A stretch of 5,843 bases of DNA, taken from contig JACQJU010000007.1 in the NCBI GenBank assembly GCA_016204905.1, positions 1 through 5,843 on the forward strand, given 5' to 3'. The DNA is from Candidatus Gottesmanbacteria bacterium (lineage in GTDB: Bacteria; Patescibacteriota; Microgenomatia; 2-02-FULL-39-11). Shown here in pieces: positions 1-4,293 of the stretch. Each line of letters opens with the position of its first letter. The stretch's first letter is position 1. The translations under genes and the position numbers were made by a program. The notes below the pieces were generated by a model, which did no database searches, was not told where the DNA came from, and was given only the letters and a program-made list of their open reading frames with translations.

Positions 1-1
1 A

Positions 2-29
2 ATTATAAATTATAAATTACAAATTAGAA
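2..29. repeat. Four tandem 7-bp repeats (ATTATAA type)
   Basis: ATTATAA, ATTATAA, ATTACAA and ATTAGAA follow each other exactly at 2-8, 9-15, 16-22 and 23-29. The array coincides with the N-terminal codons of the exported protein. It may continue left of the window. Similar AT-rich heptamer runs occur upstream of genes in CPR genomes (recollection, not checked). Confidence 0.7.
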
Positions 30-517
30 ATTTCTCACTTTTTCTCTCCTTTCTACTTCTTCTACTTTTTCTACCTTCCCGAGTTCAGGCTGTTTCTACC
101 ATAGATTTTTCTTCCACTAAGGACTTTTTCAAAGAAATCAAGGTAGGCGATAGTATATCAGGGGACATTTCCTCTTCTAATATACCCAATCCCTACAAAG
201 CGGGCGGGTTTCTAGTCGGATACAGGCTAGAGATTCCTACTTCTGTAGACGCGGGGGAAGTGGAACTAAAAGTCCAATCTTGTGCTTTTAAGCTCCTTTT
301 TGTATGTATGGGAGATGCATTTGATGAGACTATTTATGTCTATAACAAAGATTTTGTACCCGTTGGGGGAAAAGAGGAAGAATTTAGATATAAAGACAGT
401 GTGGATTTGGCTGATATTGAGATCAAAGATAGAATACTATACTTCTTAGTAGGCTCCGAAGATGCCTCAGAGACGGGGCAGTTTATACTCTCGGCCAATC
501 TCCAAATTTCCGAGTAA
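2..517 (+). CDS. Exported hypothetical protein, 5'-partial
   Basis: I do not recognise this family. The frame is open from the window edge to TAA at 515-517, giving about 171 residues. Counting from the first visible codon, residues 1-10 are polar/basic, 11-24 are a Leu/Phe-rich hydrophobic core (SLFLSFLLLLLFL), and 25-30 end in VQA, a good signal peptidase I site. The product is therefore probably secreted. The mature part is rich in alternating hydrophobic and acidic residues, suggesting beta structure. Two cysteines in QSCAFKLLFVC could form a disulfide. No ATG, GTG or TTG occurs in frame before GTG at 260, which would discard the signal peptide. The true start is therefore upstream of the window or a non-AUG codon such as ATT at 2. 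A hairpin follows two bases after the stop. Confidence 0.75.
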   Translation: MINYKLQIRNFSLFLSFLLLLLFLPSRVQAVSTIDFSSTKDFFKEIKVGDSISGDISSSNIPNPYKAGGFLVGYRLEIPTSVDAGEVELKVQSCAFKLLFVCMGDAFDETIYVYNKDFVPVGGKEEEFRYKDSVDLADIEIKDRILYFLVGSEDASETGQFILSANLQISE

Positions 518-518
518 A

Positions 519-550
519 CTGTCATATTTGACGTATTAGACAGAATTTTT
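519..550 (+). terminator. Possible terminator of the exported-protein gene
   Basis: CTGTC (519-523) can pair with GACAG (539-543), with ATA/TAT inside, and is followed by AATTTTT. It begins two bases after the TAA stop. The stem is short. GACAGAAT (539-546) can alternatively pair with ATTCTGTC (577-584), so the fold is uncertain. Confidence 0.4.
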
Positions 551-601
551 CCTTGCCAAATTTCCGCGGCCGCGTTATTCTGTCAAGAAGCTAAAATAGA
601 A

Positions 602-620
602 TTTCACACCGGGTGTGAAA
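602..620. repeat. 9-bp inverted repeat, operator-like
   Basis: TTTCACACC at 602-610 is perfectly complementary to GGTGTGAAA at 612-620, with one base at the centre. The short, symmetric form is typical of a dimeric repressor site or a tight hairpin. No promoter or gene start is visible beside it, so its role is unknown. Confidence 0.5.
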
Positions 621-845
621 GTGAGGCTGCACATCGGGGTGTCAAGCATAACAAAATGACGCATGTGCGGTGATTTGTCAATTTTAAAATAGATTCAAAA
701 GATTCAAAAAAAACAAACCACAGGCGACGCCAAAGCATAAAACGACCCACCCTGAGTCAACTTCGCATTTCGATGTTGCTCTCAATTTCCCAATTGTTTG
801 TGGGGGAGACGCGTTATGTAGACTACGCCCGTGGTTGGTTCCGTG

Positions 846-1544
846 CTAGAACTCAATCGGTCTGAACTCGAGCCTTTCATCCTTGGCAGGTTTGCGCGGG
901 ATGGGGATTGGGATGATGAGTTTGCCCATGAATATCGTAAGGGCGTTGAGGGCAAGTCCCACGGCTGCACCGATAACTGTATATGGTAATGACCAGATGT
1001 CAATTGCCCACTCGAGTACTTTGAGCGGATGAACGGTGTGCAGAGCGAACAGGACGATTAGGACCGGATCCCAAGCCATGATTCTTTTGCAGATCTGCCT
1101 GTGGCTGAAGATGGGGACGAATTCCAGTCCTTGCAATCCTGGCATGGGCATATTGTCCATGGTGTCCCTTCTAGCAATCCATCTCTCGTCGTACAATTGA
1201 CGTAAGAACCCCAGTGTGTCAGTGGTGGACATGACAAACTGGATGCGGCAAAGTGTGAGAAACGGATCCCAGAGTAGGTCGGGAATAGACAAGCCAAGGA
1301 GGGGCAAAACGTTATTACCCAGTATCCAAGGCCAGAGCCCGAAACTCATGGCGGCTACCCCGCCAAGAAGGTCGTATTTTCCTTGCTCCCGTGGATCTTT
1401 GCAGGCTGAATCGTGCCGGCGATAATTTCTACTTTTTTTGCCATGCTGGTTTAAGTATCGCTCAAGCCCGATTTTTAGTAGGACCCCGGCGAGTATGGCG
1501 ACGAGCCAGTATGCGGGGTCTGCGAAGAAATAAGCCGGAATCAT
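846..1544 (-). CDS. Multi-pass membrane protein, unknown function
   Basis: This 232-residue protein matches no family I recognise. Probable membrane segments are at residues 11-27 (WLVAILAGVLLKIGL), 59-85, about 159-172 (DPVLIVLFALHTV) and 185-212, which ends in a proline-rich IIPIPIPRKP turn. A basic, charged loop (residues 30-57) follows the first helix. A larger soluble stretch (86-158) with LYDERWIARRD lies between the second and third helices. The C-terminus is charged. The ATG at 1544 is chosen because GAGG (1556-1553) precedes it by 8 bases; the stop is TAG at 848-846. The gene is monocistronic in this window. No good sigma-70 promoter was found upstream. Confidence 0.8.
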   Translation of the reverse strand: MIPAYFFADPAYWLVAILAGVLLKIGLERYLNQHGKKSRNYRRHDSACKDPREQGKYDLLGGVAAMSFGLWPWILGNNVLPLLGLSIPDLLWDPFLTLCRIQFVMSTTDTLGFLRQLYDERWIARRDTMDNMPMPGLQGLEFVPIFSHRQICKRIMAWDPVLIVLFALHTVHPLKVLEWAIDIWSLPYTVIGAAVGLALNALTIFMGKLIIPIPIPRKPAKDERLEFRPIEF

Positions 1545-1727
1545 TATTATTACCTCGTATTTGGGAAATTGAGAGAAAAGAGTTCAAAATATCAACTCCT
1601 TTCTCCAACTGCCCAAACTACACGTCGTTTCGATTAACGATTACCGAGGTGTCAATATATGCACACTTCGGAGGTGTGATAGCTAGACACATCAGGAATT
1701 TTTAGCACGGAACCTATTTTAAAGAAC

Positions 1728-1752
1728 AAAAAATGTCCCTATGGGCAGAGAC
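1728..1752 (-). terminator. Intrinsic terminator, minus strand
   Basis: Read on the minus strand, GTCTCT (1752-1747) pairs with AGGGAC (1740-1735), with one C/A mismatch and a 6-base loop. It is followed directly by A and TTTTTT (1733-1728). It could act as a second terminator for the operon ending at 1924, insulating the 846-1544 gene. Confidence 0.55.
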
Positions 1753-1800
1753 GCAAAATGCCTGCCTGACGGCAGACAGGTCCCTCCAAGGGGACGCAAT
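1734..1800. repeat. Duplicated GTCCCT hairpin flanking a palindrome
   Basis: Two related copies lie in the same orientation: GTCCCTATGGGCAGAGACGCA starting at 1735 (last base omitted here as needed), and GTCCCTCCAAGGGGACGCAA starting at 1780. Each folds as GTCCCT-loop-AGRGAC or close to it and ends in GACGCAA. They bracket the palindrome at 1761-1780. The arrangement hairpin-palindrome-hairpin looks like a composite repeat of the REP or small mobile kind. Confidence 0.5.
1761..1780. repeat. Degenerate CPR-type 20-bp palindrome
   Basis: CCTGCCTGACGGCAGACAGG differs at two positions from the perfect palindrome seen at 5323-5342. It is the most decayed of the three copies in this window. Confidence 0.75.
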
Positions 1801-1844
1801 TAACCTATAAAATATCATATTTTGATGAGAAAGGGAATATTTTT

Positions 1845-1914
1845 ATAAAGAAAGGGTGCGCGTGTGGGTTGTGTGGATAATGCCCACACGCGCTTGCGGC
1901 CAACTCTGTGGCCG
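1845..1914 (-). terminator. Terminator hairpins of the 1924-2477 operon
   Basis: GCGCGTGTGGG (1858-1868) pairs perfectly with CCCACACGCGC (1883-1893), an 11-bp stem with a 14-base loop. On the minus strand it is followed by ACCCTTTCTTTAT, an imperfect T-run. A second stem, CGGCCA/TGGCCG (1897-1902/1909-1914), lies just before it, within 30 bases of the last stop codon of the operon. Confidence 0.6.
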
Positions 1915-1923
1915 TTGCTGGTG

Positions 1924-2031
1924 TCATTTGTGTTTAGGGAATAGTTGGTTCCATAGCCATTCTCCTAATAGCTTGAGAACTACACCCAAGACGATAAGGA
2001 GAACAATTATATACTCGACAATTGCTTTCAT
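1924..2031 (-). CDS. Small single-helix membrane peptide, 35 residues
   Basis: ATG at 2031 to TGA at 1926-1924 encodes MKAIVEYIIVLLIVLGVVLK followed by LLGEWLWNQLFPKHK. Residues about 4-21 are one hydrophobic helix, followed by an amphipathic Trp-rich stretch and a basic end. The start has a strong Shine-Dalgarno, AAGGAG, four bases before the ATG. Its first bases are the TAA stop of the upstream gene (2042-2040), so the two genes should be translationally coupled. The size and composition resemble small membrane regulators or helpers in general; no family is recognised. It probably works with the membrane-anchored protein encoded upstream in the same transcript. The tight spacing and ribosome site make it convincing despite its length. 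Confidence 0.7.
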   Translation of the reverse strand: MKAIVEYIIVLLIVLGVVLKLLGEWLWNQLFPKHK

Positions 2032-2039
2032 ATTTCTCC

Positions 2040-2477
2040 TTATGGTGGGGTGGTTCTGAGTTCCTCTGTGGATAGAAGGAAATACTCTGTGTCATGTTGT
2101 TCCAGAACAAACATGCCGGCAGTATCTCCGCCATCGTAGAGTACCAACCATCCCTCTCTGGTGTTTTGAAGGTGAGGTATGGGATCACCTTCGAAATATA
2201 ATGGTTCTTTACGAAAGGTATACTTCCTCCATATCTCTTTCTCAGGATCATGCCACCAGAAGGTGGTACCGTCCTTGAGATTGTCCAAGCGCCAGTTTCC
2301 ATTGCGAAATACTGGGCCAGATTTTTGTATCGGAGCCGTATGTGTGGGTGTCCTGACCGTTGTCTTCGTAGTGAGGATTTCCGATAATTCCATGGTGATG
2401 ATTATCGGCAACGATAGGACTAGAATAACAACGGCTAGCAGTATACTACGGTCGATGGTTTTGACTTGTGAGAACAT
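2040..2477 (-). CDS. Membrane-anchored extracytoplasmic protein, unknown function
   Basis: This 145-residue protein has one N-terminal hydrophobic segment (residues 11-28, SILLAVVILVLSLPIIIT) preceded by the basic stretch QVKTIDR. That fits an uncleaved signal anchor with the rest outside the membrane. A Thr/Pro-rich linker (36-50) leads to a small domain rich in aromatic residues (FRNGNWRLDN, TTFWWHDPEKEIW, EGWLVLYDGGD, EYFLLS). Its alternating pattern suggests a beta-rich fold, possibly with repeats, but I recognise no family. ATG at 2477 has GAGG (2487-2484) six bases upstream. A promoter lies at 2557-2586. The 35-residue membrane peptide follows with a 9-base gap. Confidence 0.8.
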   Translation of the reverse strand: MFSQVKTIDRSILLAVVILVLSLPIIITMELSEILTTKTTVRTPTHTAPIQKSGPVFRNGNWRLDNLKDGTTFWWHDPEKEIWRKYTFRKEPLYFEGDPIPHLQNTREGWLVLYDGGDTAGMFVLEQHDTEYFLLSTEELRTTPP

Positions 2478-2556
2478 GATTCACCTCGTGAATGAATTTG
2501 GGGTTATTGACACCAGCGATGTAAATGTGCAGTGTTTTCCTAATGGAGAACGTCTT

Positions 2557-2586
2557 ATAGTAGCACGGATTACTGGGGAAAGTCAA
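2557..2586 (-). promoter_or_regulatory. Promoter of the 1924-2477 operon
   Basis: On the minus strand TTGACT (2586-2581) is followed after 18 bases by TACTAT (2562-2557). The predicted start near 2550 gives a leader of about 70 bases before the ATG at 2477. Because no clear terminator separates it from the vapC gene, read-through from the toxin operon is also possible. Confidence 0.6.
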
Positions 2587-2603
2587 AAAGGTAATTGAGT
2601 AGG

Positions 2604-3023
2604 TTACTTTTCTACTTGAAAGCCTGCTTTTTGAAAGTGGTTATCAAATGTTGCCACTCGGGTGAGTCCCAGGCGTTTCATCAGAGCAAAAGAAACACAG
2701 TCGGTGAAGGAAAGTCGACTCCAATCGTTCCAAAACCATTCCCAGGCATTTTTCTCGTCTAGAGAAATAACCCTGATTATTTTAAATCTTTTTAACTTTA
2801 GTAATGATCTTTGTAGATCTTTTACCCTATCTCGACCGCATTTCACCCTAATAAGTGTGATAGTTTCGTCCAGAATAAAATTACTGGTAATAAGTTGAGT
2901 AGATTGTTTATTTAGTCTTTCTAAGATAGTAACGGCATCCTCGTGGAAGTCATCTTTTGTATCTATAAGCGCTTTGAAGAAGGCGGTATCGATAAAAATA
3001 GATTCGTTAATCTTTGATACCAT
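2604..3023 (-). CDS. vapC: PIN-domain ribonuclease toxin, VapC type
   Basis: The 139-residue product has the length and acidic residue pattern of PIN-domain VapC toxins, Mg-dependent endoribonucleases that cleave tRNA or rRNA and stop translation. Asp12 lies in SIFIDTAFF, Glu53 in ILDETITL, Asp108 in LSFTDCVSFALM and Asp127 in VATFDNHF. These are the expected metal-binding positions and all are intact, so the enzyme looks active. The family and its mechanism are established knowledge; the target of this toxin cannot be told. The start ATG at 3023 overlaps the antitoxin gene by 17 bases and has no Shine-Dalgarno, which suggests expression by translational coupling to the antitoxin. The stop is TAA at 2606-2604. 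Confidence 0.9.
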   Translation of the reverse strand: MVSKINESIFIDTAFFKALIDTKDDFHEDAVTILERLNKQSTQLITSNFILDETITLIRVKCGRDRVKDLQRSLLKLKRFKIIRVISLDEKNAWEWFWNDWSRLSFTDCVSFALMKRLGLTRVATFDNHFQKAGFQVEK

Positions 3024-3294
3024 AAATTATTTTGTCATCTTCAGATGCTCCCATAGGTTCTGGTTTGTAGGGTTTTTTAGCCAGATCCAATAATGCCTGA
3101 TATGGGCTGTCTTCCTTTTTGGCGCCGGTTACTTTTTTGCCCTTATGACCGAAGAATGTGTTCTTGGTATCTTCCTCAATAAGTGTATTTATGTACTCAT
3201 TGAGGCTCATGTCCAAATCCGCCGCATTATTTTTTGCCTGCATATACTGGTTTTTGGGTATTCGTACGTTGGTAGTGACTATATTTGTATTCAT
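3007..3294 (-). CDS. vapB: Ribbon-helix-helix antitoxin, VapB type
   Basis: This 95-residue protein starts with a ribbon-helix-helix DNA-binding unit: strand NIVTTNVRIP (4-13), helix QYMQAKNNAADL (16-27), a turn at DMS and helix LNEYINTLIEED (31-42). The basic linker HKGKKVTGAKK (50-60) and the acidic C-terminus ASEDDKIIYGIKD fit the toxin-wrapping tail of such antitoxins. It should neutralise the PIN toxin encoded next and repress its own promoter. Two palindromes cover the start codon and the -10 box. The ATG at 3294 has no Shine-Dalgarno and lies 9 bases from the -10 box, so the messenger is leaderless or nearly so. The TAA stop lies inside the start of vapC. Confidence 0.88.
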   Translation of the reverse strand: MNTNIVTTNVRIPKNQYMQAKNNAADLDMSLNEYINTLIEEDTKNTFFGHKGKKVTGAKKEDSPYQALLDLAKKPYKPEPMGASEDDKIIYGIKD

Positions 3295-3320
3295 ATAGTA
3301 TGAATCATACTATAGTATGA
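3289..3320. promoter_or_regulatory. Overlapping palindromic operators of the vapBC operon
   Basis: ATTCATA-TAG-TATGAAT (3289-3305) spans the vapB start codon. TCATACTATAGTATGA (3305-3320) is a perfect 16-bp palindrome over the -10 box and spacer. Both share the half-site TCATA/TATGA at about 15-bp centre spacing, as expected for cooperative binding of ribbon-helix-helix dimers. Autorepression by the VapBC complex is inferred from the family. Confidence 0.7.
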
Positions 3321-3332
3321 ATGGTATGTCAA
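3304..3332 (-). promoter_or_regulatory. vapBC promoter
   Basis: TTGACA (3332-3327) is followed after exactly 17 bases by TATGAT (3309-3304), a 6/6 and 5/6 match to sigma-70. Transcription should start at about 3298-3294, on or just before the ATG at 3294. Confidence 0.8.
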
Positions 3333-3364
3333 GCGCATTTTCCAGTTTTCGTATCCTATAGCAA

Positions 3365-3393
3365 TTGACAGAGAGGGTATTTTGAGGTATAAT
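3365..3393 (+). promoter_or_regulatory. Consensus sigma-70 promoter of a candidate small RNA
   Basis: TTGACA (3365-3370), a 17-base spacer and TATAAT (3388-3393) match the consensus at all twelve positions. It points away from the vapBC promoter, with 32 bp between the two -35 boxes. The predicted start is near 3400. No convincing ORF follows. Confidence 0.75.
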
Positions 3394-3399
3394 GCCGTA

Positions 3400-3526
3400 T
3401 TCATTTTGCGCCTCTTGAAGGCCTGCCTGCCGGTAGGCAGGGAAGAAGCGCATGATTGAAATATGATCACTAATGTAATAGATATTTACCTATAAAATCC
3501 ACGGATTAAACTCCGTGGTATTTTTA
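3400..3526 (+). ncRNA. Candidate small RNA, about 125 nt, class unknown
   Basis: The stretch is bounded by a perfect consensus promoter and a strong intrinsic terminator and holds no plausible gene. The longest TTG-started frame (3406) gives 17 residues with no Shine-Dalgarno. The 5' part folds into a hairpin. GCGC (3408-3411) pairs with 3448-3451, TCTT (3413-3416) with AAGA (3443-3446), then a 5-base 5' bulge, then the 20-base palindrome at 3422-3441 closes the stem. An A/U-rich single-stranded stretch (3452-3488) follows. I see no signature of SRP RNA, 6S RNA, tmRNA or RNase P. It could be a trans-acting regulator, an unusual leader, or a passive by-product of the repeat. Its divergent position suggests shared control with vapBC. 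Confidence 0.5.
3422..3441. repeat. CPR-type 20-bp palindrome, one base changed
   Basis: CCTGCCTGCCGGTAGGCAGG has one change from the perfect form at 5323-5342; as RNA the changed position still pairs (G-U). It forms the tip of the candidate small RNA hairpin. Confidence 0.8.
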
Positions 3527-3530
3527 TGGG
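3489..3530 (+). terminator. Strong bidirectional terminator
   Basis: CCACGGA (3499-3505) pairs with TCCGTGG (3512-3518) around loop TTAAAC and is followed on the plus strand by TATTTTTA. The stem can extend outward (CCTATAAAAT with TATTTTTATGGG, two bulged T), giving about 17 pairs. On the minus strand the stem is followed by ATTTTATAGG. It can therefore also end the 3558-3782 gene, whose stop lies 28 bases away. Confidence 0.75.
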
Positions 3531-3557
3531 TGGTGGAAGGGCTCTTTGACAAGCTGA

Positions 3558-3782
3558 TTAAACAGTGCGATTGATAGCCTTTTTGATTTTGGAGATCTCG
3601 TCATTGATTTCTGCGTGCTGATTGGCGTGGATTTCTTGTGATTCTCGCACGGCTTTCAGTTCGCCCATAACCTCATCCATCTTTTCATAAAATTCATCTT
3701 TGGTAGGGAGATGCTTGATCTTTGCATCCAATTTCTCGTCTACTATTTTTTCTATCTCTTCTAGGTCTTTAATAGTCAGCAT
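3558..3782 (-). CDS. Small coiled-coil protein, unknown function
   Basis: The 74-residue product is highly charged and almost entirely helical by composition. A first helix covers MLTIKDLEEIEKIVDEKLDAKI (residues 1-22), a short LPTKDEF linker follows, and a long heptad-like coiled coil runs from about residue 30 to 70 (MDEVMGELKAVRESQEIHA, then EINDEISKIKKAI). No membrane segment, cysteine or catalytic motif is visible. Proteins starting with a K-D-L-x-x-I-E pattern and ending in a coiled coil are common and uncharacterised in CPR genomes (recollection). ATG at 3782 lacks a Shine-Dalgarno, but a good promoter places the transcript start on the ATG itself. The stop is TAA at 3560-3558, and the terminator at 3489-3530 follows. 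Confidence 0.75.
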   Translation of the reverse strand: MLTIKDLEEIEKIVDEKLDAKIKHLPTKDEFYEKMDEVMGELKAVRESQEIHANQHAEINDEISKIKKAINRTV

Positions 3783-3788
3783 ATTTAG

Positions 3789-3817
3789 ATCATAATGCGT
3801 GAAAATATTTTTGTAAA
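3789..3817 (-). promoter_or_regulatory. Promoter of the coiled-coil gene, leaderless
   Basis: TTTACA (3817-3812), 17 bases, then TATGAT (3794-3789): 5/6 plus 5/6 to consensus. Six bases (CTAAAT) separate the -10 box from the ATG, so the first transcribed base should be the A of ATG at 3782. There is no Shine-Dalgarno. Confidence 0.7.
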
Positions 3818-3863
3818 TAAATCAAATAAGATCAGTTTAAATTCGGAGTAAAGCGATGGTATA

Positions 3864-3903
3864 GTTGGAATCAGTTGCAATTGGTTAGAATCGGTTGGAA
3901 TCA
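3864..3903. repeat. Four tandem 10-bp repeats (GTTGGAATCA type)
   Basis: GTTGGAATCA, GTTGCAATTG, GTTAGAATCG and GTTGGAATCA start at 3864, 3874, 3884 and 3894, with no gap. A fifth decayed unit may begin at 3904 (GTTTATAACT). Units one and four are identical. The period is close to one helical turn, so successive copies face the same side of the DNA. Confidence 0.75.
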
Positions 3904-3953
3904 GTTTATAACTGACTATGACTGAGCATCGTTTTCCCTGAGTTTAATCCGAC

Positions 3954-3969
3954 TCCGCCGGTTGGCGGA
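3954..3969. repeat. TCCGCC-GGTT-GGCGGA inverted repeat
   Basis: Perfect 6-bp arms at 3954-3959 and 3964-3969 with loop GGTT, followed by a partial second right arm (TGGCGGAT, 3970-3977). This resembles a second repeat family that I recall as widespread in CPR genomes. Confidence 0.65.
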
Positions 3970-4000
3970 TGGCGGATCAGGTATTTAGTAAGCTAGACAG

Positions 4001-4036
4001 TTGCCCAAAATTAAGCGGCCGCATAAAGTTGGGCAA
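4001..4036. repeat. 36-bp dyad with GCGGCCGC at its centre
   Basis: TTGCCCAA (4001-4008) and TTGGGCAA (4029-4036) are perfect inverted repeats. GCGGCCGC (4015-4022) is a palindrome with exactly the same centre. The two 6-base spacers between them do not pair. The form suits a two-layer protein site or a cruciform. Confidence 0.6.
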
Positions 4037-4094
4037 TATAGTTTTTAGATTGAAAGATGAATATAAAGTATAGACACTTTTACTCATAGAAATT

Positions 4095-4119
4095 ACACGA
4101 GAAAGCTCGTGTTTCTTTT
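4095..4119 (+). terminator. Intrinsic terminator without a visible upstream gene
   Basis: ACACGAG (4095-4101) pairs with CTCGTGT (4106-4112) around AAAG and is followed by TTCTTTT. The T-run is on the plus strand. Nothing recognisable is transcribed into it, so it may end a second small RNA or be the relic of a lost gene. Confidence 0.55.
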
Positions 4120-4160
4120 GGAGGGTAAAAAGCACTTTGACATACCGCACGAGATATATA

Positions 4161-4293
4161 CGACCTGAACTACGCGTGCAGAGAGGTAGGGAAGAATGCA
4201 ACAATTGAAAATGCATGAATGGAAAATTTATGCATTGTTGCATTGAGACATTTTCCATTTCCCTATCTGTCTGCTCGTGTAGTTCGACTGTCG
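4161..4293. repeat. Long imperfect inverted repeat, possible structured RNA
   Basis: Bases 4167-4192 pair with 4285-4260: 22 Watson-Crick pairs, two G-T pairs and two mismatches in 26 positions. A4193/T4259 and G4194/T4258 extend it to 28. CGAC/GTCG (4161-4164/4290-4293) adds an outer stem. AATGCAACAAT/ATTGTTGCATT (4195-4205/4234-4244) adds a perfect inner stem with a 28-base loop. The direction of transcription is not clear. The structure ends 65 bases before the first membrane-protein gene, so it may be a leader element, a free RNA or a fold-back insertion. No flanking target duplication is visible. Confidence 0.65.

Larger units (their letters stand above)
518..845. other. Intergenic region between convergent genes
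   Basis: No gene is supported here; the facing genes end at 517 (+) and 846 (-). It holds the possible terminator at 519-550 and a 10-bp palindrome CGCGGCCGCG at 565-574. An inverted repeat TTTCACACC/GGTGTGAAA lies at 602-610/612-620. A direct duplication of GATTCAAAA lies at 692-709. TTGACA-like hexamers on the minus strand (586-581 and around 646-641) lack a -10 box at proper spacing. Confidence 0.6.
1545..1923. other. Intergenic region with terminators and repeats
   Basis: No gene is supported here. From right to left on the minus strand it carries the terminator hairpins of the 1924-2477 operon. It also carries two GTCCCT-type hairpins around a degenerate 20-bp palindrome, and the leader of the 846-1544 gene. 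AAAATAT-C-ATATTTT (1809-1823) is a short AT palindrome. A GAGGTGT sequence occurs twice (1646-1652, 1671-1677), the second inside an imperfect CACAC...GTGTG inverted repeat at 1662-1678. Confidence 0.6.

Noticed and set aside
581..655. Several minus-strand TTGACA hexamers as promoters
   Set aside because: None has a -10 box at 16-18 bases, and they would transcribe antisense into the exported-protein gene.
1391..1705. 104-residue plus-strand frame
   Set aside because: It covers the start of the 846-1544 gene on the other strand, lacks a ribosome site and reads as low-quality protein.
2179..2598. 139-residue plus-strand frame
   Set aside because: It is antisense to the membrane-anchored protein gene and its promoter; the minus-strand gene has a ribosome site, promoter and membrane anchor.
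4137..4160. TTGACA followed by TATATA as a promoter for the long hairpin
   Set aside because: The spacing is only 12 bases, too short for a sigma-70 promoter.
3977..4258. 93-residue minus-strand frame
   Set aside because: It runs antisense through the terminator, the dyad and half of the long hairpin, has no ribosome site, and its composition looks random; the structure of the DNA explains the region better.
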